Assembly (NCBI GenBank): GCA_013298695.1
Contig: JAAFIS010000011.1
Span: 1 to 64,000, forward strand
Direction: 5' to 3'
Length of the DNA: 64,000 nt
Source: Betaproteobacteria bacterium
GTDB lineage: Bacteria; Pseudomonadota; Gammaproteobacteria; Burkholderiales; Casimicrobiaceae
In this document: positions 25,314 through 33,347 of the stretch, one piece after another
How the letters are laid out: the number at the start of each line of letters is the position of its first letter
Position numbering within the stretch: the stretch's first letter is position 1
The notes under the pieces: model-generated
Told to the model about the DNA's origin: nothing
The model's input: the letters and a program-made list of their open reading frames with translations, nothing else
Database searches by the model: none
Made by a program: the position numbers and the translations under genes

Positions 25314-28091
25314 CTATTTCTTTTCTGAAATTGCGTTCAAAAGTACAACGCCAAACCGCGCTGGCACCGACACATTCAACACACTATTTGTTGGTTCAAC
25401 GCGACTCGAAGTCAGCGCGTCCTGCCACGCTTTAACGCCGTTCAACGTCGATAAATCAATCGAGACCGTCTTCTCACTCGCCGCATTGTTTAAAGCAATC
25501 AACGCGATTTGATCACCAAACGCGCGCAGCAACACGATCACATTTTCGTCGATGTAAATCGGCGCATCGAGCGAGCCGCGACGCAGCACCGCGTGATCGT
25601 TGCGCAGCTTTGTGAATCGTTTGAAATCATCAAGCAAGACGTTATCTGGCTTTCCTCCTAAATCCTCCCACGGGTACGTTCCCCGGTTGTAAGGATCGTC
25701 GCCACCTGTGACGCCGACCTCGTCGCCGTAATAGATTGCGGGCGATCCCGGATAAATCATCTGAAACAACACCGAGAGACGCAAGCGTTGCTTCGCGACT
25801 GAAATCGTTTCTGCCGACGCGGTTTCTTCGCGATAACCGAAGTGATGCAGTGCGCGCGCTTGATCGTGGCTCGACAGCAAATTCATGAGCGCATACAGCG
25901 CTTGCGGCGGATACTGCTCGCGAATGAGCTCGAGATTTTTATAGAGCTTTCGCGCATCGCCGCCGAGCGCATACTCTTGCACCGTGTTGCGAAAAATGTA
26001 GTTCATCGTCGAATCGAACATATCGCCCAAGAAATACTTCGATGAATCAAACCAGGTTTCAGACACCGTGATTGCATCCGGGCGATGCGCCTTAATCGCA
26101 GCGCGCCACTCGCGCCAAAAGTCATCCGACACCCAAGGCGCCACATCCATGCGCCAACCGCCCGCGCCTAGATCAAGCCAGCGCTTCATCACCGAATCTT
26201 TGTTGCCATACGCGAATGCGCGAAACGCGGGCGAGGCCTTGTCGATTTCTGGTAAATCGGTGATGCCGGTCCAGCCTTTGAACTGCTGATCGGGATTAGA
26301 TTTTGTAGTGTCGAAGGTGAACCACTTCGCATAGGGCGACGTTGGGTTCACCTGATTATTTTTGAACGCACCGTTATCGGTCTTTGCGTAGTTGCCGTAA
26401 CGATCAAAGTAGCGCGAGTCTGAACCGACGTGATTGAGTGACGTGTCGAGCACGACGCGAATGTCGCGCTTCTTTGCCTCCGTCGTGAGGCGAACGAAAT
26501 CAGCTTCAGTCCCGAAGTAGGGGTCAATCTCGTTGTAATCCGCAGTGTCGTACTTGTGATTCGAAGGCGCGCGAAAAATCGGCGTCATGTAAATCGTATT
26601 GGCACCGAGGCCTTTGATGTAATCGAGTTTTTCGATAATGCCCGCAAGATCGCCACCAAAAAAATCGTTGTTGTACACATCATCTGAACCATCGCCAGAT
26701 TTCGGTTTGAACGGTTTCTCATTCCAATTTTTGTGCAGCTCGACGCTGTAGCGCTGATATTTGTCGACACCAGGTTTCGGATCGTTCGCGCGATTACCGT
26801 TGCGGAAACGATCCGGGAAGATGTAGTAGTAAACGATGTCCGGTGCGTACTCCGGCACTGTGAAATTCGCATCGAAGACCGTTTGCCGGAAGCGGCGAAT
26901 TCCCGTCGTGTTGTCGGGCTTTTCAACAATTTCACCGACGCCACCGCTTCCGCGTTCGCGCGTCCAGAAAATGCTGTCGCGGTTGTTGCCGTAGATAAAC
27001 GTTTTGCCACCGATCAAGAGCTCGAAGTAATAGCCGTAAATGCTCACGTCAGTAAACGTATGACTCGCGCGCCATTGCTCTCCCGTGCGTTGCATCTGTA
27101 CTCGCGCAAACGGCGTGTATTCCAAGACTTCTTGATTGCCTTCAAGGCGACGTTTTTCAACTACAAGTGTTGCGCGTTCAACACGCGGCAAACTCGCGAT
27201 CGCGAAATCGATCTTTGCGCCCGCAGTGATAGCGCCGAAGGGCGCCTTGAATGAAGTATCTCGCGAATCAAATTTCACCGAGCGCGCTATAGGATCGGTG
27301 ATCGGTTGTTGCGATGGATCATCAAAGGCGGTCGGCGTGACGGTGAGCAGTGGCACGTTATTCGCGACTTCAAGTTTCAAGGTTTGCGGCCCATTGAACA
27401 TGAACGACACGTTGCCCACGCCGCCACTGTCTTGCGTGCGACCGAGTGCCAGCGGCGCACCTTGTAGTTTCAACGGCTCACTAACTTTCGGTGACGCGCC
27501 GAACGATGTAGCTTCGCCCCATTGCGCGTCAGCAATTTTGAATTCTTGTCCGCCTGCGAGATTTACATTCAAGTAGTACGCATCGCAACTCCAGGTAAAC
27601 GCGAAATCATCGAGCGCTCCCCAATTGTTCATCGTACCGCGAAGGTAAATTGTTTTGGCACCGAGCGGCGGATTGGGGCAAGTTTCAATCGTCATAGCGT
27701 AGCTCGGCACACTCACGCGAATGCGGTACGTGCCTTTGAAATTGTGAATGAGATTCGCGCTGCGCAGCGCGAGTTGACGGCGGCTACCCGATAGATTATC
27801 CGCACCACCAAAGTCAGCATCGGTTGACCATTGTTCATCGCCGACTTTGAAGCCGTGTTCGCCGTTGATCGTGGTGACGAGTTCGAACGCGTTGCAACGA
27901 TAAGTGAAACGATAGTTTTCAAGCGCATTCCAATTATTGAACGCGCCGCGAAGGAAGAGGGGGCGTTTGCCGAAAGGGCTTGCAACGCATTGTTCAGTCG
28001 CCGACGAGTCGGCGCTGACGCTGCGGATCTCTGTAGGCGTCGCGCACGCACCTAAGCCACACGCGATCGCGAGTAGCAGCGCGCTGCGCAT
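25314..28091 (-). CDS. Lipoprotein alpha-amylase family enzyme with two N-terminal CBM-like repeats
   Basis: 925 residues from ATG 28091, which overlaps the malG stop as TGATG; the open frame extends further upstream inside malG and is ignored. The signal peptide has lipobox LGAC, so it is membrane-anchored. Two repeats (LFLRGAFNNWNALENYRFTY and IYLRGTMNNWGALDDFAFTW) resemble starch-binding modules. The GH13 core follows: YYYIFPDRFRNGN, region I DTSLNHVG, region II WRMDVAPW, region III VSETW and region IV LLSSHDQAR. A GAVI..STLNGV-type C-terminal beta domain ends the protein. It probably cleaves starch or maltodextrins in the periplasm or at the surface. Confidence 0.92.
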   Translation of the reverse strand: MRSALLLAIACGLGACATPTEIRSVSADSSATEQCVASPFGKRPLFLRGAFNNWNALENYRFTYRCNAFELVTTINGEHGFKVGDEQWSTDADFGGADNLSGSRRQLALRSANLIHNFKGTYRIRVSVPSYAMTIETCPNPPLGAKTIYLRGTMNNWGALDDFAFTWSCDAYYLNVNLAGGQEFKIADAQWGEATSFGASPKVSEPLKLQGAPLALGRTQDSGGVGNVSFMFNGPQTLKLEVANNVPLLTVTPTAFDDPSQQPITDPIARSVKFDSRDTSFKAPFGAITAGAKIDFAIASLPRVERATLVVEKRRLEGNQEVLEYTPFARVQMQRTGEQWRASHTFTDVSIYGYYFELLIGGKTFIYGNNRDSIFWTRERGSGGVGEIVEKPDNTTGIRRFRQTVFDANFTVPEYAPDIVYYYIFPDRFRNGNRANDPKPGVDKYQRYSVELHKNWNEKPFKPKSGDGSDDVYNNDFFGGDLAGIIEKLDYIKGLGANTIYMTPIFRAPSNHKYDTADYNEIDPYFGTEADFVRLTTEAKKRDIRVVLDTSLNHVGSDSRYFDRYGNYAKTDNGAFKNNQVNPTSPYAKWFTFDTTKSNPDQQFKGWTGITDLPEIDKASPAFRAFAYGNKDSVMKRWLDLGAGGWRMDVAPWVSDDFWREWRAAIKAHRPDAITVSETWFDSSKYFLGDMFDSTMNYIFRNTVQEYALGGDARKLYKNLELIREQYPPQALYALMNLLSSHDQARALHHFGYREETASAETISVAKQRLRLSVLFQMIYPGSPAIYYGDEVGVTGGDDPYNRGTYPWEDLGGKPDNVLLDDFKRFTKLRNDHAVLRRGSLDAPIYIDENVIVLLRAFGDQIALIALNNAASEKTVSIDLSTLNGVKAWQDALTSSRVEPTNSVLNVSVPARFGVVLLNAISEKK

Positions 28092-28984
28092 CAGCCTTTG
28101 ACGCCGCCTGAGGTTAAGCCCGAAACAATCCATTTCTGCGCAAACAAAAAGACCAACGTGATAGGAAGCCCCGACAATACCGCCGCCGCTGCGAAGTCGC
28201 CCCACAAGAATTTTTGATCCTGCAAATAGTATTTCGAACCGACTGCTAGCGTGAGATTCGGTTCTTCGCGCAACAGAATTGATGCGATCGGATACTCAAT
28301 GATCGTGCCGATAAATGCGAGCACGAACACCACCATCAAGATCGGCACGGCCATCGGCAATAGCACGCGATGGAAGGTTTGCCACAGCGTTGCGCCGTCC
28401 ACGCGGGCGTTCTCTTCAATCTCTTGCGGAATCGTCTCGAAGTAACCTTTGATCGTCCAAATGTGCGTCGCGACGCCGCCAAGATACGCAACGATCACTG
28501 CGGCGTGCGTCTCGATACCAAGCCAGGGGACATAAGCCCCTAAGCGCTCGAAGATCGCAAAGATCGCCACGAGCGCGAGCACGCGCGGAAACATTTCGAG
28601 CAACAACATGCCGTTCAAATACGCGGGTTTGTATTTGAATTTGAATCGCGCGAAAGCGTACGCGGCAGTAGTAGAAAGTGCGACGATGAAGATCGAAGAA
28701 ATCGTCGCGATCTTGATTGAATTCCACAACCACAGCAATACGGGGAACGGCGGTTGCACTTCTTTGCCATCGGCACCTGTGTAGCTCATGCCGAGCGCGA
28801 GTTTCCAGTGTTCGAGACTGATTTCGGTTGGGATCAATGAGCCCGTAGCAAAGTTGCCGGGACGCAGTGAAATCGAAATAACTGCAAGTAGCGGAAACAA
28901 GATTACGCAAAGTAGCGCGATCAAAAACGCATGGGCTGCCCAGACGCGCCATTGATTTTTTTTACCGGTGACGATTGCCATCAC
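28091..28984 (-). CDS. malG: Maltodextrin ABC transporter permease, MalG type
   Basis: 297 residues with six hydrophobic segments, starting from [19 protein letters not shown]. The cytoplasmic EAA loop reads [25 protein letters not shown], the contact site for the ATPase. The C-terminus ends [13 protein letters not shown], as in MalG proteins (the tail that reaches the sugar site). It is translationally linked to the downstream amylase and separated from malF by a repeat-filled gap. Confidence 0.93.
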   Translation of the reverse strand: MMAIVTGKKNQWRVWAAHAFLIALLCVILFPLLAVISISLRPGNFATGSLIPTEISLEHWKLALGMSYTGADGKEVQPPFPVLLWLWNSIKIATISSIFIVALSTTAAYAFARFKFKYKPAYLNGMLLLEMFPRVLALVAIFAIFERLGAYVPWLGIETHAAVIVAYLGGVATHIWTIKGYFETIPQEIEENARVDGATLWQTFHRVLLPMAVPILMVVFVLAFIGTIIEYPIASILLREEPNLTLAVGSKYYLQDQKFLWGDFAAAAVLSGLPITLVFLFAQKWIVSGLTSGGVKG

Positions 28985-28999
28985 GCAACTCCAGTGTTT

Positions 29000-29136
29000 T
29001 CACCTCTCCCTGCGGGAGAGGTCGCGCGGTACGCGCGGGTGAGGGAATTCTCTGCGTCAGAAACGCTACTGTTTGTCGATCGGGAGGTTTCCCTCACCCA
29101 ACGCTTCGCGTTGACCTCTCCCAGAGGGAGAGGTAA
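29000..29136. repeat. Inverted pair of CTCTCCC/GGGAGAG repeats between malF and malG
   Basis: One copy runs 29002-29050 (CCTCTCCCTGCGGGAGAGG then GGTGAGGG). The second, inverted, runs 29090-29136 (CCCTCACCC then CCTCTCCCAGAGGGAGAGG). This is a BIME-like pair filling most of the 196-base malF-malG spacer. A copy of the same family sits inside alaS. Confidence 0.85.
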
Positions 29137-29180
29137 CGACTGAGTGCGCGCGCAAGATTTTTGAAACGTGACGAACATCG

Positions 29181-30728
29181 TCATTTGCCCTGATTCGCCT
29201 TCATCATGCGCAGATGAAACAGCGCCATGATCGCGACCATGAAGAAGACGACTGTAGAGATTGCGGCGGCCAAACCAAAATCTGAACCTGAATCTTTAAA
29301 CGCGATCCGATAGGTGTACGACACCAAAATGTCGTTTGTTCCTGCAGGTACGTTCGTATTTAAAAAGTCTGGACGACCATCAGTTAGGAGCGCGATCAAC
29401 ACGAAGTTGTTGAAGTTGAATGCGAACACGCCTACCAAAAGCGGTGCGAGTGGTTTGATGATTAGCGGCAGTGTGATTTTGAAAAAGTTGGTGAGCGGCC
29501 CCGCACCCGCAATCGCTGATGCTTCATACAAATCTGCAGGAATCGACTTGATGAGTCCCGTGCAGAGCACCATGATGTACGGGAAGCCAAGCCACACGTT
29601 CACAATCAAAAGCATCACTTTCGCGAGGAGCGGATCGGCGAACCACGCCGGTTTGATGCCGAAGAGCGCGCTCAAAATAGTGTTGATCTCACCAAAGTTT
29701 TGATTGAATAAACCTTTGAACACGAGGATCGAAATGAAGCCCGGAACAGCGTAGGGCAAAAAGAGTAGCGTGCGATAGATCGTCGCGCCTTTGAGCGCTT
29801 CCCAATTCAAAATGACGGCGAGTGTGGTGCCGACAGCTGTCACAAAAAACACCGAAAGTAGCGCGAAGACCATCGTCCAAATGAAGATCGAAATGAACGG
29901 CGCGCGGAAGTTTTCATCGTTAATCATTCGCGCGTAGTTCGCGAAGCCGACGTTTACCGTGTATCCGGGCGAGAGTTTGTCTCCGCTGGCGTTTTCGTAG
30001 TAGCCGACTTTGTCATTGGGTTTGAAGACCGCGCCGTCTTCTGCTCGGGTGAGTGAACCGTCGGGGTTTTGCTTCCAAACCGGTGTGACTTTTGCGAATT
30101 CGCGGAGGCTTGCGTAGCTTAGTACGTCTCCGTTGGGTAAGGCAAATTGCAAGCGCATCAACTTATTGCGCAACGCGATTCGTTCGCGAAGTTGAAACGA
30201 ATCCGGGTAGGCGTTGGTTGTCGGGGCTACTCGAATCGGTTCCGTCGCGTCCAGTGTGATGCTGGTTGAGAATTTCTCGTTTGTCTTGGGATTGGTAAGG
30301 AACACTGCCTGCAGGCCCGGTGAATACTCCAGCAACGAAAACTCATGCACACTCGCTTCGTCAGTCGTCGTCTGCTCCAACAAATACGCCGTCGCTCGAT
30401 CAAACGTTAGCAAATGATTCGACGAGTAATTCGTGAATCCAATTTGCATGGTGAACAAGAGCGGTAATGCGATGAACAGGAAAATCGCTGCGAGTCCAGG
30501 AAACGTGTAGCGCGACGCGATTGACCAATTCGTCGCGTAAATCGCAATCGCAATCGAAAACAAAATTAACGCGCCGAGCGCCCATAGCGGCTGCCCCGCC
30601 GCGTAGATTCTGAACACCAGATAGAGCGCGGCAATCGCTGCAAACGCGGTAATTGCGTGAGATAGCCAGCTCGGCGCGGTGCCGCGTGATCCCCGTACGA
30701 GCGGCGAGGAAATTGCAGCGGCGCTCAT
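29181..30728 (-). CDS. malF: Maltodextrin ABC transporter permease, MalF type
   Basis: 515 residues. Three N-terminal TM segments precede a large periplasmic P2-like domain (about residues 115-260), then five to six further TM segments. The EAA loop reads EASAIAGAGPLTNFFKITLPLIIKP. Length and layout match E. coli MalF. The start overlaps the malE stop (ATGA). With MalG it forms the membrane channel for maltose/maltodextrin. Confidence 0.93.
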   Translation of the reverse strand: MSAAAISSPLVRGSRGTAPSWLSHAITAFAAIAALYLVFRIYAAGQPLWALGALILFSIAIAIYATNWSIASRYTFPGLAAIFLFIALPLLFTMQIGFTNYSSNHLLTFDRATAYLLEQTTTDEASVHEFSLLEYSPGLQAVFLTNPKTNEKFSTSITLDATEPIRVAPTTNAYPDSFQLRERIALRNKLMRLQFALPNGDVLSYASLREFAKVTPVWKQNPDGSLTRAEDGAVFKPNDKVGYYENASGDKLSPGYTVNVGFANYARMINDENFRAPFISIFIWTMVFALLSVFFVTAVGTTLAVILNWEALKGATIYRTLLFLPYAVPGFISILVFKGLFNQNFGEINTILSALFGIKPAWFADPLLAKVMLLIVNVWLGFPYIMVLCTGLIKSIPADLYEASAIAGAGPLTNFFKITLPLIIKPLAPLLVGVFAFNFNNFVLIALLTDGRPDFLNTNVPAGTNDILVSYTYRIAFKDSGSDFGLAAAISTVVFFMVAIMALFHLRMMKANQGK

Positions 30729-31936
30729 TGCGATTTCATCCTAGCAGCGGCACCGTTGAGCGCGTCAGTCGGCGACTGCAACCCATTGGTAATTGCCTCG
30801 ATGGCGGCATCAAGCGCCGACCAGAAACGCCCCGTCTCTGGGATGTTGGGAATCGGTGCGCCGCGTTTCGCGTTCTCCATCGTGGCAACGATCAAGGGGT
30901 CGCTTGCAAGCTGCGTGTAGAACGCTTTATTCGCCGGCGCGCCAATCGGCACGTCATCATTCATCGTTTTCAAATGCTCGGTTTTGAGCATGTGATTTTC
31001 CAGAAACTCACGCGCGATGTCTTTCACTTTCGAAGGCGCGCTAATCATGCAGCCGAGGACGCCGACGAAGGGCTTCGATGGCTTGCCATCAATCGAGGGA
31101 ATCGGCGCAATGCCAAAATCAATCTTGCTGCGCTTGATGTTGTCCCACGCCCACGGGCCGGTCACCATCATCGCGATGTTGCCCTGATTGAAGCCCGCTT
31201 CCATTTCCGCGTAGCGAGCGCCTTTGGGCATTACGCCTTTATCGATGAGCATTTTGAGCGTTTCGCCGCCGCGAATCGCACCGGGCGTGTTCACCCCGAC
31301 ATCTTTCGGATCGAAATCGCCTTTCGCGTTTTTGCCGAACACATAGCCGCCCGGCCCCGCGATGATCGGCCATGTGAAAAACGTTTTGTTGAAATCCCAG
31401 AGGATTGCGCTTTTGCTGCCGCCGTATTTCGCTTTGAGCGCTTGATCGAGCTTCACTACATCATCAAAACTCTCAGGCGGCGTGGGCACTAAGGCTTTGT
31501 TGTAAATCAAACCGATGGCTTCGAGCGCAACCGGATAGCCCCATAGCTTGCCTTGATAACGGAATGCGTCCCAAGCGGAAGGCTCTATTTCGTCTTTCAC
31601 GCGTTGACTGGGTCGAATCGGAACGATCAAGCCGCCCTTCGCCCATTCGCCCGCGCGATCATGCGCCCAGCAAAATACGTCGGGGCCTTTGCCGGCAGCG
31701 GCGGCTTGCTGAAACTTGTCGGTCGCGCTCTCGGGATGTTGAACGATAACTTTCACCCCGGTTGATTTCTCAAACGCGTCGCCGACTTTTTGCAAGCCGT
31801 TGTAGGCTTTGTCGCCGTTGATCCAGACGAGGAGGGAGAGGTTGTTTTGGGCGTGTGTGGGCGAAGCGAATGTGATGCTTGTGATCGCTGCGACTGCTGC
31901 GACGTGAAGTAAACGTGGGAACCCTACCTTTGTCAT
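30725..31936 (-). CDS. malE: Maltodextrin-binding periplasmic protein
   Basis: 403 residues from ATG 31936. A clean signal peptide (KVGFPRLLHVAAVAAITS..., cleavage after THAQ) and the MalE-type fold follow: LVWINGDKAYNGL, GKGPDVFCWAHDRAGEWA, YNKALVPTPPESFDD, FTWPIIAGPGGYVFG, GNIAMMVTGPWAW. The open frame extends to a GTG at 32050 overlapping the malK stop, but that adds FPRRREP...WIPAFAGMT, the translation of an inserted repeat, and would bury the signal peptide. The start ATG itself lies in the repeat's edge. It binds maltodextrins and delivers them to MalFG. Confidence 0.9.
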   Translation of the reverse strand: MTKVGFPRLLHVAAVAAITSITFASPTHAQNNLSLLVWINGDKAYNGLQKVGDAFEKSTGVKVIVQHPESATDKFQQAAAAGKGPDVFCWAHDRAGEWAKGGLIVPIRPSQRVKDEIEPSAWDAFRYQGKLWGYPVALEAIGLIYNKALVPTPPESFDDVVKLDQALKAKYGGSKSAILWDFNKTFFTWPIIAGPGGYVFGKNAKGDFDPKDVGVNTPGAIRGGETLKMLIDKGVMPKGARYAEMEAGFNQGNIAMMVTGPWAWDNIKRSKIDFGIAPIPSIDGKPSKPFVGVLGCMISAPSKVKDIAREFLENHMLKTEHLKTMNDDVPIGAPANKAFYTQLASDPLIVATMENAKRGAPIPNIPETGRFWSALDAAIEAITNGLQSPTDALNGAAARMKSQ

Positions 31937-32032
31937 CCCCGCGAAGGCGGGGATCCAGTCGTGCAAAGAGCGCTGCGTGGAATCGAGTTCAACGTTTCGA
32001 TGAATGGGTTCCCGCCTTCGCGGGAATGACGA
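31932..32032. repeat. Inverted-repeat element (GTCATTCCCGCGAAGGCGGG type) between malK and malE
   Basis: The left end GTCATCCCCGCGAAGGCGGG and right end CCCGCCTTCGCGGGAATGAC are inverted copies about 100 bases apart. Similar ends occur at 37883-37983, and a single arm near 50281. The outer ATGAC supplies the probable malE start codon. Confidence 0.85.
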
Positions 32033-32046
32033 CGAGAAAGAGAACT

Positions 32047-33141
32047 TCACGCCACAACCCTCGGCAATGCTTTCCCAGCTGCATCAAACCAATAGCAATC
32101 TTTCGCCGCGAACGAAAGCGGCAACATATCGCCCGTTTTCACTTTCGCATTGCCTGGCGCGACGACGGTGAGCAATTCCGGTGCACCGGGAATCTCGCAA
32201 TAAATCTGCGTTTGGCTTCCAAGCGCTTCGACAAATTTAACTGGGCAATCGATGCTTTTATGATTTTTGTCAATCTTAATGTTTTCAGGCCGCAAGCCGA
32301 GCTTACATTGGACGTTAGTAAGTGATGCTGGAGCGCCAGAAAGTGACGCAATTTCGACACCGTTCTTGAGTTTCAGCCCGCCGTCACCGCTGCCGTTTGC
32401 GCTCAGCGTTCCTTCGAGAAAATTCATGCGGGGTGAACCCAGAAATCCCGCGACGAATTCGTTGGCTGGATGATCGTAGAGCTCCTGCGGTGATCCGACT
32501 TGTTCAATGCGTCCATCGCGCAGCACGACGATGCGATCAGCGAGCGTCATCGCCTCCACCTGATCGTGCGTCACGTAAATCATCGTGGTTTTGAGTTCTT
32601 CATGCAGTTTCGCAAACTCGTAGCGCATACGCACGCGAAGCTCGGCGTCCAAATTCGAAAGCGGTTCGTCAAACAGAAACACCTCGGGCTTGCGCACAAT
32701 CGCGCGACCAATCGCCACGCGTTGCCGCTGACCTCCAGAGAGTGCTTTCGGTTTGCGATCGAGTAAGTGATCGATATTCAGCGTCTTCGCGGCGGCGTGA
32801 ACGAGTTTCGAAATTTCGTCCTTCGGCACTTTGGCAAGCTGCAAGCCAAACGCCATGTTGTCGAAAAGATTCATGTGCGGATAGAGCGCGTACGACTGAA
32901 ACACCATCGCAATGCCGCGATCCGACGGCGGCACATCGTTGACGAGTTTGTCGCCGACGTGCAAGCTGCCCGAGGTGATTTCTTCCAAGCCCGCAATCGT
33001 GCGCAGCAGCGTCGATTTGCCGCAGCCCGAGGGTCCGACAAACACGACGAATTCGCCGTCATTAATTTCTAGATTGATGTCCTTCAACACATGGACATCT
33101 GCGAACGATTTTTGAACGTTCGCCAAGCGCACACCGGCCAT
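32047..33141 (-). CDS. malK: Maltodextrin ABC transporter ATPase (MalK/UgpC type)
   Basis: 364 residues. The ATG at 33141 is chosen because AAAGGAGGAG lies seven bases before it. Walker A GPSGCGKSTL, Q-loop MVFQSYALYPHM, signature LSGGQRQRVAIGRAI, Walker B VFLFDEPLSNLD, H-loop YVTHDQVEAM. A C-terminal regulatory TOBE/MalK domain starts around residue 235 (LGLRPENIKI). It powers MalFG. First gene of the operon malK-malE-malF-malG-amylase, transcribed away from glgP. Confidence 0.94.
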   Translation of the reverse strand: MAGVRLANVQKSFADVHVLKDINLEINDGEFVVFVGPSGCGKSTLLRTIAGLEEITSGSLHVGDKLVNDVPPSDRGIAMVFQSYALYPHMNLFDNMAFGLQLAKVPKDEISKLVHAAAKTLNIDHLLDRKPKALSGGQRQRVAIGRAIVRKPEVFLFDEPLSNLDAELRVRMRYEFAKLHEELKTTMIYVTHDQVEAMTLADRIVVLRDGRIEQVGSPQELYDHPANEFVAGFLGSPRMNFLEGTLSANGSGDGGLKLKNGVEIASLSGAPASLTNVQCKLGLRPENIKIDKNHKSIDCPVKFVEALGSQTQIYCEIPGAPELLTVVAPGNAKVKTGDMLPLSFAAKDCYWFDAAGKALPRVVA

Positions 33142-33245
33142 GCCGTCTCCTCCTTTAATGCCGAGCACGCCAATCCTCCTCGATCAACGTGCGCGGTCGC
33201 GGCATCGTAGCCGCTGGGAGAAATATAGAGCGTTTTAATGAAAAA

Positions 33246-33258
33246 GTAGTTTTATTAC
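33246..33258 (+). promoter_or_regulatory. HexR-like operator 1 in malK/glgP divergent promoter
   Basis: GTAGTTTTATTAC fits the core of the HexR consensus TGTARTWWWATTACA exactly, with only the outermost bases differing. It lies 105 bases upstream of malK and 90 upstream of the presumed glgP start. Confidence 0.6.
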
Positions 33259-33321
33259 GTTCGTTGAGTCACGTTCTTGGTGTCTTTTCCACAGTTTCCC
33301 CTCTGAAGCCAGTTGTGCGGC

Positions 33322-33334
33322 GTAGTTTAGTTAC
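33322..33334 (+). promoter_or_regulatory. HexR-like operator 2 in malK/glgP divergent promoter
   Basis: GTAGTTTAGTTAC differs from operator 1 at two positions. Its start is 76 bases from that of operator 1, roughly seven helical turns, on the same face. It is close to the glgP start. Confidence 0.55.
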
Positions 33335-33347
33335 TAATCTGCACTAC

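Noticed and set aside
32048-32050. GTG start of malE overlapping the malK stop
   Set aside because: It would place 38 repeat-derived residues before the signal peptide; kept only as the possible ancestral start.
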